64,000 nucleotides of DNA from assembly GCF_001423965.1 (NCBI RefSeq), contig NZ_LMPV01000006.1, positions 1-64,000 on the forward strand. Reading direction: 5' to 3'. Below the pieces are notes generated by a model that saw only the letters and a list, made by a program, of their open reading frames with translations, was not told the origin of the DNA and searched no databases. Every line of letters starts with the position of its first letter. Within the stretch, counting starts at the first letter, position 1. Source of the stretch: Exiguobacterium sp. Leaf196. Lineage in GTDB: Bacteria > Bacillota > Bacilli > Exiguobacteriales > Exiguobacteriaceae. Below are positions 54,577 to 63,128 of this stretch, in pieces. The position numbers were made by a program, and so were the translations under genes.

Positions 54577-56049
54577 ATGACGCAAGAATGGATTTCAATC
54601 ATTCTGTATCTTGTTCTCATGTTGGCAATCGGTTATTTTGCCTACAAACGAACGACGAACACAGAGGATTACATGTTAGGCGGACGCGATCTCGGTCCTG
54701 GTGTTACAGCACTTTCTGCTGGTGCATCGGATATGAGTGGATGGATGCTCATGGGACTTCCCGGCGCCATGTACGCGACAGGTGTTTCAGCACTCTGGCT
54801 CGCACTCGGATTATTGATTGGATGTTACGTAAACTATTTAGTACTCGCTCCACGTTTCCGACTCTATACGGAAATGGCAAATGACTCGATTACAATTCCT
54901 GATTTCTTAGAGAATCGTTTTGAAGACAAATCACGCGTGCTTCGTACTGTGTCAGCACTCGTCATCATCATCTTCTTCACGTTCTACACATCAGCTGGAA
55001 TCGTTTCAGGTGGAAAATTATTTGTCAGCTCATTCGGATTTGATTACCACTATGGTATGCTCTTGACGATTGCGGTCGTAATCGCCTACACCTTATTCGG
55101 CGGTTTTCTCGCAGTTAGTTGGACCGACTTCGTCCAGGGCTGTATCATGTTCATTGCACTCGTGCTCGTTCCTGTCGTTGCATTGACCGACGTCGGCGGA
55201 GTCGATGGTGCATTCAACTATGCTGAAAAATTAGACCCTTCGTTGTTTGATCCATTTAAAGGGACAACAGTTCTTGGAATCATCGGATTCCTTGCTTGGG
55301 GACTTGGTTACTTTGGTCAACCACATATTATTGTTCGTTTTATGGCGATTCGCTCTGTCAAGGACTTAAAAAGTGCTCGTCGCATCGGTATTGGATGGAT
55401 GTTCATCTCTATCATTGGTGCCATGATGACAGGTCTAGTTGGAATTGCCTATTTCGAAGGACAAGGGAATGGACTAGGTGATCCGGAAACAGTCTTTATC
55501 CGTTTCTCGGATGTACTATTCCACCCGTATATCACAGGGTTCTTGATGGCTGCGATTCTCGCGGCAATCATGTCGACGATTTCCTCACAATTACTTGTCA
55601 CATCAAGTGCGTTGACAGAAGACTTTTACAAGACGTTCTTGAAAAAGAATGCAACAGATAAACAACTCGTCTTTACAGGTCGAATTGCTGTTCTTGTCGT
55701 AGCTATCGTTGCGAGTATCCTCGCTTGGAATCCGTCAGCGACAATTCTTGCACTTGTCGGTTACGCTTGGGCTGGATTCGGTTCTGCCTTTGGTCCGATC
55801 ATCTTGCTTTCCCTCTATTGGAAACGGATGACGAAACAAGGCGCATTAGCAGGTATCATCTCAGGTGCCTTGACTGTCATCATTTGGGTGCAACTCGGGC
55901 TTAGCACGACGCTTTACGAAATGGTACCTGGATTCTTCACCAGCTTGATCTTTACGGTCGTCGTCAGCTTGATGACGAAACAACCGGTCAGTGCCGTTCA
56001 GGAAACGTTCGAAGAGATGGAAGACGAATTAAAAGACGCTATTCAATAA
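54577..56049 (+). CDS. putP: Sodium/proline symporter (PutP/OpuE)
   Basis: A 490-residue sodium:solute symporter with about 13 helices that imports proline for nutrition or osmoprotection. It closely follows Bacillus OpuE by eye: DYMLGGRDLGPGVTALSAGASDMSGWMLMG (about 30-59), GFLAVSWTDFVQG, AWGLGYFGQPHIIVRFMA and the C-terminal YAWAGFGSAFGPIIL. The ATG at 54577 follows GGAGG by ten bases; the earlier ATG at 54532 lacks a site. OpuE (osmoregulatory) and PutP (catabolic) cannot be told apart without the promoter. Confidence 0.92.
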   Translation: MTQEWISIILYLVLMLAIGYFAYKRTTNTEDYMLGGRDLGPGVTALSAGASDMSGWMLMGLPGAMYATGVSALWLALGLLIGCYVNYLVLAPRFRLYTEMANDSITIPDFLENRFEDKSRVLRTVSALVIIIFFTFYTSAGIVSGGKLFVSSFGFDYHYGMLLTIAVVIAYTLFGGFLAVSWTDFVQGCIMFIALVLVPVVALTDVGGVDGAFNYAEKLDPSLFDPFKGTTVLGIIGFLAWGLGYFGQPHIIVRFMAIRSVKDLKSARRIGIGWMFISIIGAMMTGLVGIAYFEGQGNGLGDPETVFIRFSDVLFHPYITGFLMAAILAAIMSTISSQLLVTSSALTEDFYKTFLKKNATDKQLVFTGRIAVLVVAIVASILAWNPSATILALVGYAWAGFGSAFGPIILLSLYWKRMTKQGALAGIISGALTVIIWVQLGLSTTLYEMVPGFFTSLIFTVVVSLMTKQPVSAVQETFEEMEDELKDAIQ

Positions 56050-56062
56050 TCACTATCAACAG

Positions 56063-56099
56063 TGAGACCTCTGCCGCAAAATCGGCAGAGGTCTTTTTT
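56063..56099 (+). terminator. Terminator of putP
   Basis: AGACCTCTGCCG / CGGCAGAGGTCT, 12 bp perfect, then TTTTTT. Confidence 0.92.
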
Positions 56100-56102
56100 G
56101 AC

Positions 56103-56894
56103 TTACAGTTCAATCACGCCATAATGCAACTTCGACGTCTTACGCTTGGATCGTTCAAATCCAAAGCGCTCAAACAGCGGGCTCTCATAATGTGCTTTTA
56201 ATACGATGCGCTGACGTGCCACACGCTTCGCCTCAATCATCGCTTCAACAGATAAGGCTTCATAATTCGCAAGTTTTCGTAAAGCGTCGAGATGTGTCGA
56301 TTCTTCAACAGTCTGTTCAAACATGGGGTCAAAGTAGATGACATCAAAGCAATTATCCGGACATTCTTTCAAAAATGCGAGATGGTGTCTGACTTTTACT
56401 TCGATTCGTCGCATCGCCTGATTGATTGGTTCGTAAGATTCTTCCCAGCGTTTTAATCCGTCCTTGACGACAAAGGCTGTCTCAGTCTTGCTTTCTAGAC
56501 CGATGATCCGCCCCTGCTCTCCAATGGCATGACTCATGACAATCGCATCTGCACCTAAACCGAGTGTACAATCTAACACATGCATCCCTTCTGATAGGCG
56601 TCCCATCGCAACGAGAGGATCTCTTCCACCTGCATCAATTTGTTTGATGCGAAAGACCGCACTTGAAGGATGGAAAAAGAACGATGTCGTTTCGCCTAGT
56701 GGGTATAAATCTAGTCGTTTCTTATCGACGACTAATACCGGCAATCTCGTCTCCTGTTGTAGGTGTTCTATGCTTTTTTTTTGCCGTGCGATATAGACGA
56801 AGTGTATCGTCTCATCCGCTAATAACTGCTTCACACGATGATGCACGACGTCAGTCGGACGAAGACACGTCGTCAGTCCAATGGTTGGTTTCAT
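56103..56894 (-). CDS. Class I SAM methyltransferase, YpiP/RsmJ-like
   Basis: A 263-residue methyltransferase similar to Bacillus YpiP and distantly to the 16S rRNA methylase RsmJ. The SAM-binding motif is LDCTLGLGADAIV (about 107-119); the catalytic-loop motif VIYFDPMFEQ resembles the DPMY of RsmJ. RNA is the likely substrate, but this is not proven. The ATG at 56894 follows GGGGAAAT; the start 15 bases earlier overlaps it. It is the second gene after a coiled-coil protein. Confidence 0.8.
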   Translation of the reverse strand: MKPTIGLTTCLRPTDVVHHRVKQLLADETIHFVYIARQKKSIEHLQQETRLPVLVVDKKRLDLYPLGETTSFFFHPSSAVFRIKQIDAGGRDPLVAMGRLSEGMHVLDCTLGLGADAIVMSHAIGEQGRIIGLESKTETAFVVKDGLKRWEESYEPINQAMRRIEVKVRHHLAFLKECPDNCFDVIYFDPMFEQTVEESTHLDALRKLANYEALSVEAMIEAKRVARQRIVLKAHYESPLFERFGFERSKRKTSKLHYGVIEL

Positions 56895-56934
56895 ACTTAT
56901 TTCCCCCATAAAAAATAAGCCAGCCGCAGCTAGC

Positions 56935-57249
56935 TCATTTCTTTTTCTTCAATAATCCTTCAATATCTTCGATCAATGCTTTTTTCGAAATCAGGTCTTC
57001 TTGCTTTTCCTGTTCGACTTTTGCATCGACCGTAGTCCGTTTCATGAGAGCTTGAAGTGTCTCATCGATGCTTGACTTCAAATGATCACGATCTTCTTTG
57101 TTAAGAGAAAGATCATGTTGTACTTCATCCCCTTGTTCATCTAATTGGCGTAAGCGTTCCGTCAATTGTTTCGCTTCACGATTCAAGTCCGAATACAATC
57201 GTTCGATTTGCTCTAAACGCAATTTGATTCCGTCACGTTCTGTGAACAC
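56935..57249 (-). CDS. Coiled-coil protein of unknown function
   Basis: A 104-residue, strongly charged protein that is predicted helical throughout, with heptads in ERLYSDLNREAKQLTERLRQLDEQ and further along. No enzymatic motif is present. GTG at 57249 is the start, with AAGGGG at eight bases. It lies 40 bp before the methyltransferase and probably shares its transcript; a role with that enzyme is only suggested by position. Confidence 0.7.
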   Translation of the reverse strand: MFTERDGIKLRLEQIERLYSDLNREAKQLTERLRQLDEQGDEVQHDLSLNKEDRDHLKSSIDETLQALMKRTTVDAKVEQEKQEDLISKKALIEDIEGLLKKKK

Positions 57250-57382
57250 GTTTCCAGCCCCTTCCAGTATGCAGTTGTCTACATCATTACTTTACCATAT
57301 TTCGAGGTAATTAAAACAATCACAAGATGATTACAAAATGATTTTTTTAAATTTCTTCCTGCGGATCGGTTCCAGTTAATTT

Positions 57383-57412
57383 TTGCAATTGCAAGGAGGG
57401 TATCGCTATAAT
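57383..57412 (+). promoter_or_regulatory. Promoter of the GNAT gene at 57452
   Basis: TTGCAA (57383-57388) and TATAAT (57407-57412) with an 18-bp spacer. Confidence 0.75.
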
Positions 57413-57451
57413 GTAAACGAAGCATCAATTGGGATGAGGGAGGATTTTGTG

Positions 57452-57934
57452 ATGGAATTAAGACGTCGAGCATTACGTCATGTCGATCAAGCTGAGTACG
57501 ACCATTTCTTGAAGTATGGCGAGCAAGCATATGGGCTGTCTCCGCAAGAAATCAAAGGGTATGACCATGAGCTTGGAGAAGAGCGAGCTTTTGATTCCGT
57601 CGAGCACAGTTATCCTGAAGATTACTACTTTGATATCGTTGAAGCAGATACGATCGTCGGGCGGGTTCTACTTTTGAAAATGGGTCACTATTTTCAACTC
57701 GACTTTATGGTGTTTGATCCTTATACACGACGTGGTATAGCTACTCAAGCAGTTGCCGAAGCATTAAAGCATTCGGGAGTACTAGATCGTCATGAAGTAC
57801 GCGCGCGTGTTCTCGATCAATCACCACACGCTTTTTACGCGAAACGTATTTTAGAAGCAAATGACTTTACGTCGATTGAGAACTATTACGTCAAAGGGAG
57901 ACGACGTCGATATTCTTTACAACGACTCGGTTGA
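57452..57934 (+). CDS. GNAT-family acetyltransferase
   Basis: A 160-residue GNAT protein. The acetyl-CoA loop lies in FDPYTRRGIATQAVAEALKHSG (about 91-112) and the last strands read ARVLDQSPHAFYAKRILEANDFTSIENYY. The substrate is unknown. The ATG at 57452 lies eight bases after GGGAGG; the frame reaches back over the promoter, which rules out the earlier start. It is a single gene with promoter and terminator. Confidence 0.82.
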   Translation: MELRRRALRHVDQAEYDHFLKYGEQAYGLSPQEIKGYDHELGEERAFDSVEHSYPEDYYFDIVEADTIVGRVLLLKMGHYFQLDFMVFDPYTRRGIATQAVAEALKHSGVLDRHEVRARVLDQSPHAFYAKRILEANDFTSIENYYVKGRRRRYSLQRLG

Positions 57935-57943
57935 ACACTATCT

Positions 57944-57973
57944 GAAAGACCATGAGATTCATGGTCTTTTTTT
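57944..57973 (+). terminator. Terminator of the GNAT gene
   Basis: AAAGACCATGA / TCATGGTCTTT hairpin and T-run. Confidence 0.9.
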
Positions 57974-57999
57974 ATATTGGTCACATGTGTAACTCACCT

Positions 58000-58028
58000 T
58001 TGACAGGCGATCGATTTCAGCGTACAAT
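58000..58028 (+). promoter_or_regulatory. Promoter of the VUT-family transporter gene
   Basis: TTGACA (58000-58005) and TACAAT (58023-58028), spacer 17 bp. The leader is only about 30 nt, too short for a preQ1 riboswitch. Confidence 0.85.
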
Positions 58029-58061
58029 TTTCATCTGTATGAACAGAAAGGAGTCTACCTC

Positions 58062-58760
58062 ATGAACGAATGGTTATGGATCCCTTCCATTTTATTAACG
58101 ATGGGATTATTGATTTTCAGTTATTATCTATTTGGAAAGACCGGATTGTTGATGTGGATTGCCATCGCAACAATCATTGCAAACATTCAAGTCACACAAA
58201 CCGTCGATATTTTTGGTTTCGTCTTCACGTTAGGAAATGTCGTTTATGGCAGTTGTTATTTAGCGACGGATATTCTCAATGAGAAATATGGCAAACAGGT
58301 CGCTCGAAAAGGTGTCTATATGGGGTTCTTTTCCTTGATCACGACGACCGTCCTCATGCAATTCAGTCTCTTGTATACCCCACTCGCCGATAAAGCAGCA
58401 CTCGAAACATCTGATTCTTTACATCTACTATTCGGACTCCTGCCATGGATTGCTGTCGGTAGTCTTGCCGCTTATCTCGTGTCGCAATTGTTTGATGTCT
58501 TCATTTATTCGAAGATTCGTCAAAAGACAGGTGAACGAAAACTTTGGTTACGGACGACGGGATCAACTGTATTAAGCCAATTGCTCGATACGTTGACATT
58601 TTGTGCGATCGCCTTTCACGATATGCCATTCTCTATTTGGTGGCAAATCTTCATTACGACATATCTCGCAAAATTCGTCGTCGCCTGGTTCGCGACACCA
58701 TTCATGTATTTAGCAAAGCGCATCCATCCGACGAAACGATCAACAGATGCTGCAGCCTGA
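58062..58760 (+). CDS. VUT/YhhQ-family queuosine precursor transporter
   Basis: A 232-residue membrane protein with about six helices in the YhhQ family, which imports queuosine precursors (preQ0, preQ1 or queuine). The family hallmarks are FTLGNVVYGSCYLATDILNEKYGK (about 55-78) and VLSQLLDTLTFCAIAF. AAAGGAG precedes the ATG. A substrate other than a queuosine precursor is possible. No queuosine gene lies beside it. Confidence 0.85.
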   Translation: MNEWLWIPSILLTMGLLIFSYYLFGKTGLLMWIAIATIIANIQVTQTVDIFGFVFTLGNVVYGSCYLATDILNEKYGKQVARKGVYMGFFSLITTTVLMQFSLLYTPLADKAALETSDSLHLLFGLLPWIAVGSLAAYLVSQLFDVFIYSKIRQKTGERKLWLRTTGSTVLSQLLDTLTFCAIAFHDMPFSIWWQIFITTYLAKFVVAWFATPFMYLAKRIHPTKRSTDAAA

Positions 58761-58817
58761 TAAAAAAGACTAGAAGAGTTTTGCGAATTGTCGGATAATG
58801 GGAATGGAGGTGCCTAG

Positions 58818-59189
58818 ATGAAGATTAAACGTAATGAACCGTTTCGCTATACATTGAAAACACCCGTAACGGGCGAGTTTTATTTGCTGAAAAATGAGCA
58901 ACGGACACCAAAAGGCTTGATGAAGATTCATAACATCTCACCAAATGGAATCGCAATCACTACTGCATTAAAACTGCCTCTTCAAAAATCAATGAAAATC
59001 GTTGTTGAGTTCTCGTTAATCGAAGGGCACGAGCCGCTCTGCATCGATGGATTTTTATTGCATGAGAAGCCTTCTGGTCCTGAGCGGTTGTACGGTATCC
59101 ATCTTAATTCGACAATAACTGATCGCGAAAAAATTATTTCACAAGTGAAACAGATCGTGCAATTAGAACGGTCACTTCATAAAGACTAA
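58818..59189 (+). CDS. PilZ-domain protein
   Basis: A 123-residue single PilZ domain that binds c-di-GMP. The R-x-x-x-R motif (RNEPFR, residues 5-10) and the N-x-S-x-x-G motif (HNISPNG, about 38-44) are present, although the first differs slightly from RxxxR in spacing. Its size suits a stand-alone receptor or adaptor. It sits after the VUT transporter gene with 57 bp between them and has its own site GGAGG. Confidence 0.75.
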   Translation: MKIKRNEPFRYTLKTPVTGEFYLLKNEQRTPKGLMKIHNISPNGIAITTALKLPLQKSMKIVVEFSLIEGHEPLCIDGFLLHEKPSGPERLYGIHLNSTITDREKIISQVKQIVQLERSLHKD

Positions 59190-59231
59190 AATGGCATCGC
59201 CCTACATTTGTAAGGGCAATGCCATTTTTTA
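59188..59231. terminator. Bidirectional terminator between PilZ and malL
   Basis: AAAATGGCAT.GCCCT / AGGGC.ATGCCATTTT stem with an ACATTTGTA loop; T-runs on both strands. Confidence 0.88.
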
Positions 59232-59241
59232 ATCAGAAAAT

Positions 59242-60912
59242 TTAAGCGTCAAACGTTCGGAAAACGACAGATTCATATGGCCGTAATGTCAAGCCATCCG
59301 ATGTATTGGTGTCAGCGTAGTTACCAATCACGCGATCCGTTGTCGCGTGAGAAATCGGTACATGAATGTCATGATCTGCAAACGAACAATAGATATACCA
59401 CGTTTCTCCTTCAAGCGTCCGCGAATACGCGTAGACTTCCGGATGATCTTCAAGTAAGAGTTCATAGCGACCGTATACGACGAGTTCATGATCATGTCGT
59501 AGTCGAATCAATTGCTGGTAGTAATAGAAGATGGACTGTTCATCGGCAAGCGCCTGTTCCACATTGATGTCTGGATAATTCGGATTGACCTTCAACCATG
59601 GTGTTCCAGTCGAGAAACCAGCATTTTCCGATGCATCCCACTGCATCGGTGTCCGCGCATTGTCGCGTCCTTTGATATGGATGGAACGTAGTAGTTCCGC
59701 CGGTGATGCTCCTTGTGCCGTACGTTCTTTCCACATGTTCCGAATTTCGATATCTTCATAGTCCGTAATGTCTTCAAACGCGACATTCGTCATTCCGATT
59801 TCTTCGCCTTGATAGATATATGGCGTTCCTTTTAGAAGGTGTAAGAGCGTAGCGAGCATTTTAGCTGACTCGACGCGATACGTCGTATCATTACCAAATC
59901 GACTGACGACTCGAGGTTGATCGTGGTTGTTCCAATAGAGGGAGTTCCAGCCTGTTTCATGCAACGCTGTTTGCCATTTGGTGAAATTTTGCTTGAGTTT
60001 AAGCAAATCAAACGGAATGACATCCCATTTTCCGTTCGGACCTGAATCAAGATCCATATGTTCGAACGTAAAGACCATGTTGACCTCTTTACGTGCCGGA
60101 TCCGTGTAAAGAATGGCATCATCTGTTGTTGCTCCCGGCATCTCACCGACTGTCAGGACATCGTACTTTCCAAACGATGCTTCGTTCATCTCATGTAGAA
60201 ATTCATGGACACGCGGTCCATTGATATAGTGTTCTCCACCATCTCCATACAATGCTCCTGGATGGACCGTCGCATCGGGTAATCCAGGTGTCTTTGAAAT
60301 CAAGTTGATGACATCCATCCGGAAACCATCGATTCCTCGATCCAACCAACGACGGATCATCCCATAAACCTCTTGACGCATCTGTTCATTTTCCCAATTC
60401 AAGTCAGGCTGTTTTTTCGAGAATAGATGTAAGTAATACTCATTTGTTGACTCATCATATTCCCATGCAGGACCAGAGAAAATCGAACCCCAATTGTTCG
60501 GTAATGAACCGTCTGGATTTGCTGGACGCCACATGTAATAATCCCGATACGGATTGTCCTTGCTTTGACGCGATTCCGCAAACCACCGATGTTCATCCGA
60601 CGAATGATTGATGACGAGATCCATGACAATTTTGATATCTCGTGCATGCGCTTCATCTAGAAGACGATCAAAATCATCCATTGTTCCGAATTCCTTCATG
60701 ATGGCTTCATAATCTCGGATATCATATCCATTGTCGTCATTCGGTGAATCATAGACTGGACTTAACCAGATGACGTCGATGCCAAGTGTCTTCAGATAAT
60801 CCAATTTTTCAACGATTCCGTTTAAGTCACCGATTCCATCTCCATTCGAATCCTTGTAACTACGAGGGTAAATTTGATAAACGACACTATCATGCCACCA
60901 TTTACGTTCCAT
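59242..60912 (-). CDS. malL: Oligo-1,6-glucosidase / alpha-glucosidase, GH13
   Basis: A 556-residue cytoplasmic GH13_31 enzyme that cleaves glucose from isomaltose, sucrose or short maltodextrins. It starts KWWHDSVVYQIYPRSYKDSNGDGIGDLNGI, has the nucleophile Asp in GFRMDVINLIS (about 199), the acid Glu in TVGEMPG (about 255) and the third Asp in NNHDQPR. The GDLNGI to WLSPVYDSPNDDNGYDI text is typical of MalL. LacI-type and cre-like operators lie upstream. With neopullulanase it would complete maltodextrin degradation. Confidence 0.93.
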   Translation of the reverse strand: MERKWWHDSVVYQIYPRSYKDSNGDGIGDLNGIVEKLDYLKTLGIDVIWLSPVYDSPNDDNGYDIRDYEAIMKEFGTMDDFDRLLDEAHARDIKIVMDLVINHSSDEHRWFAESRQSKDNPYRDYYMWRPANPDGSLPNNWGSIFSGPAWEYDESTNEYYLHLFSKKQPDLNWENEQMRQEVYGMIRRWLDRGIDGFRMDVINLISKTPGLPDATVHPGALYGDGGEHYINGPRVHEFLHEMNEASFGKYDVLTVGEMPGATTDDAILYTDPARKEVNMVFTFEHMDLDSGPNGKWDVIPFDLLKLKQNFTKWQTALHETGWNSLYWNNHDQPRVVSRFGNDTTYRVESAKMLATLLHLLKGTPYIYQGEEIGMTNVAFEDITDYEDIEIRNMWKERTAQGASPAELLRSIHIKGRDNARTPMQWDASENAGFSTGTPWLKVNPNYPDINVEQALADEQSIFYYYQQLIRLRHDHELVVYGRYELLLEDHPEVYAYSRTLEGETWYIYCSFADHDIHVPISHATTDRVIGNYADTNTSDGLTLRPYESVVFRTFDA

Positions 60913-60954
60913 CTTCTACACTCTCCTCTTTTATGTACCTGTCGTGCTACATAT

Positions 60955-60973
60955 TGAGCAAACGATTGCATCA
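60955..60973 (-). promoter_or_regulatory. LacI-family operator upstream of malL
   Basis: TGAGCAAACGATTGCATCA is nearly palindromic around CG, with GCAA/TTGC arms as in LacI/MalR operators. It lies about 43 bp before the ATG. Confidence 0.6.
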
Positions 60974-60977
60974 ATTT

Positions 60978-60993
60978 GTAAAAGCGCTTTCAA
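60978..60993 (-). promoter_or_regulatory. cre-like site upstream of malL
   Basis: GTAAAAGCGCTTTCAA keeps the ARCGNWWWCAW core; two of the flanking bases differ from the consensus. Confidence 0.5.
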
Positions 60994-61137
60994 TTCTCAC
61001 AACGTCATCTTAACATGTCCATAAGAGGGTGCTCAAGTGAGAACTTTTACTTATTTGATATCATGGAATATGAAATAGGGGCGTTTACCACATCTAATAT
61101 AATGGGAAAGAACGGTATGAGAAAGGAGTGTGGGCGA

Positions 61138-61755
61138 ATGTATCGTCGGTATTTGCTCTTCTTGGTCTGGGCGATTGCCATTGTCTTTATCTTGTTATTT
61201 GGAAATAATCGTGTCTTTCCGGAAGGTTTCTTAATTTCATTTTTACGTTTCGATCAAAGTCAATTTGATACTTCCGCATTAAGTTTGTTTGCTTTACTTG
61301 GCATTTATCCATTTGCTTTCTTTTTATTATTTTTAGATGAAAAACGATTCATGCGACCAGGACCGCTCATTGCAAGCATAGGGTCGTTCTTCTTAGGTGC
61401 ATTCGTTTTAATGCCCTATGTCGCACTCGCTATTCCAAGGAAAACCTTTTTACCGTTTCAGCGTCGAGGTTGGATTCCAACTGTCGTCGCTTTACTGAGT
61501 GTCGTGACGACATTATTGCTTTGGCTTGCCCTCGCACGTGCCGATTGGAATATTTTCCGTATTTATTTCGAGACGAATCAATTTGTTCGAACGATGACAG
61601 TCGATTTATTACTGTTTTATATTCTTCAAGTTTATTTATTACGACGCATTCGTCTTCGAAATGAACAATCATTGCAATGGCAAGACGGCATTCCTCTTTT
61701 TGGTCTATTCCGCTATCTGTTCACAAGACATCTGCCAGCTTCCTCAAAATCGTGA
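61138..61755 (+). CDS. Membrane protein of unknown function
   Basis: A 205-residue membrane protein with about five or six helices: around residues 5-22, 45-65, 72-95, 104-126 and 140-160. Acidic and basic loops lie between them (LDEKRFMRPG; RRGWIP). I do not recognise it. AAAGGAG precedes the ATG at 61138; the open frame back to 61015 has no site. TATAAT at 61099 is the probable -10. It precedes thyA by 51 bp and may share a transcript with the folate genes. Confidence 0.65.
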   Translation: MYRRYLLFLVWAIAIVFILLFGNNRVFPEGFLISFLRFDQSQFDTSALSLFALLGIYPFAFFLLFLDEKRFMRPGPLIASIGSFFLGAFVLMPYVALAIPRKTFLPFQRRGWIPTVVALLSVVTTLLLWLALARADWNIFRIYFETNQFVRTMTVDLLLFYILQVYLLRRIRLRNEQSLQWQDGIPLFGLFRYLFTRHLPASSKS

Positions 61756-61806
61756 TGGTTTATGGTACAATGGAAATTGGATTTTTTTAAAAGGAGCTGT
61801 CATCCG

Positions 61807-62601
61807 ATGGAACAATATCATGCACTTTGCGAACACATTTTGGAACACGGAACAAAAAAGGAAGACCGGACAGGAACGGGAACGCTGAGCGTGTTTGGTC
61901 ACCAAATGCGCTTCTCCCTTCAAGATGGCTTTCCGCTTATCACGACGAAAAAGCTACATATGAAGTCGATCATCCATGAGTTGATCTGGTTTATTTCGGG
62001 TGATACGAATATTCGTTACTTGCAGGAAAACGGAGTGCGCATTTGGAACGAATGGGCAGATGAGAATGGGGATTTAGGACCTGTGTATGGGGCACAATGG
62101 CGTTCTTTTCCACGTCCTGACGGAACAACGGTCGATCAACTCGCACAAGTCATCGAACAAATCAAGACGAATCCGGATTCCCGTCGTTTGATCGTCAGCG
62201 CTTGGAATCCTGGACAAGTCGATGAGATGGCGTTACCTCCATGTCATCTCTTGTTCCAATTTTATGTCGCTGATGGAAAACTGTCCTGTCAGCTGTATCA
62301 ACGTTCTGCCGACGTCTTTTTAGGAGTACCGTTCAATATTGCATCCTATGCCTTACTGACACATATGATTGCTCATGTGTGTGGACTCGAAGTCGGTGAC
62401 TTCGTCCATACGCTCGGAGATGCCCACATCTATTCGAACCATGTGGAACAAGTCAATCTTCAGTTGACGCGTACCCCTAAAAAATTACCGACGCTGCGCT
62501 TCGCTCGAACAGTCGATCGTATTGAAGACTTCCGCTTCGAAGATATCATCATCGAAGGATATGATCCTGATCCGCATATTAAAGGTGTAGTGGCTGTATG
62601 A
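61807..62601 (+). CDS. thyA: Thymidylate synthase
   Basis: Methylates dUMP to dTMP with 5,10-methylene-tetrahydrofolate, giving dihydrofolate. The 264-residue ThyA has the loop [11 protein letters not shown] (21-31), catalytic C146 in [12 protein letters not shown] and the ending [17 protein letters not shown] precedes the ATG at 61807; the frame to 61762 is upstream sequence. dfrA overlaps its end by 4 bp, as in many bacteria, so the dihydrofolate is recycled by the next enzyme. Confidence 0.97.
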   Translation: MEQYHALCEHILEHGTKKEDRTGTGTLSVFGHQMRFSLQDGFPLITTKKLHMKSIIHELIWFISGDTNIRYLQENGVRIWNEWADENGDLGPVYGAQWRSFPRPDGTTVDQLAQVIEQIKTNPDSRRLIVSAWNPGQVDEMALPPCHLLFQFYVADGKLSCQLYQRSADVFLGVPFNIASYALLTHMIAHVCGLEVGDFVHTLGDAHIYSNHVEQVNLQLTRTPKKLPTLRFARTVDRIEDFRFEDIIIEGYDPDPHIKGVVAV

Positions 62602-63080
62602 TTACACACATCGTAGCGTACACGAAAAATCATGTCATCGGACGCGATAATGCCATGCCGTGGCACCTTCCATCTGATTTAGCACACTTTAAGCGTACGA
62701 CGCTTGGTAAACCGATCATCATGGGGAGAAAGACGTTCGAATCAATTGGACGCCCGTTACCTGGTCGAGAGAACATCGTCATCACGCGTGATCAAAATTA
62801 TGTAATAGATGGCGTGACAATTTGGCATGATTTATCTACCTTACACCCATATGTTGATTCAGAGGAAGAAGTCTTTTTGATTGGTGGAGGAGAATTATTC
62901 GCTCAAACGCTTCCTCTCGTACGGCGCATCTATGTAACAGAAATTGATGCGACGCTTGAGGGAGATGTCTATTACCCCGAGATCCCGTCTACTTTTCAAA
63001 TCACGTCTGAAACGTATTATGATGCAGTAGAAGGAAATGATTACTCCTTTGTCATTCGTCAATATGATCGATCATTATAA
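62598..63080 (+). CDS. dfrA: Dihydrofolate reductase
   Basis: Reduces dihydrofolate to tetrahydrofolate with NADPH. The 160-residue protein has the substrate-binding [24 protein letters not shown] (about 13-36), the NADPH site [21 protein letters not shown] and [11 protein letters not shown]. It overlaps thyA (ATGA), so the pair is translated together. Confidence 0.96.
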   Translation: MITHIVAYTKNHVIGRDNAMPWHLPSDLAHFKRTTLGKPIIMGRKTFESIGRPLPGRENIVITRDQNYVIDGVTIWHDLSTLHPYVDSEEEVFLIGGGELFAQTLPLVRRIYVTEIDATLEGDVYYPEIPSTFQITSETYYDAVEGNDYSFVIRQYDRSL

Positions 63081-63128
63081 AACCAGCCTCTTCCATCCGA
63101 ATAGCGGAAGGAAAAGGCTGGTTTTTTT
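63079..63128. terminator. Bidirectional terminator between dfrA and the GGDEF gene
   Basis: AAACCAGCC / GGCTGGTTT stem with an inner TTCC-rich extension and T-runs. Confidence 0.85.

Noticed and set aside
58029-58061. PreQ1 riboswitch before the VUT transporter
   Set aside because: The leader after the promoter is only about 30 nt and has no pseudoknot-like pairing.
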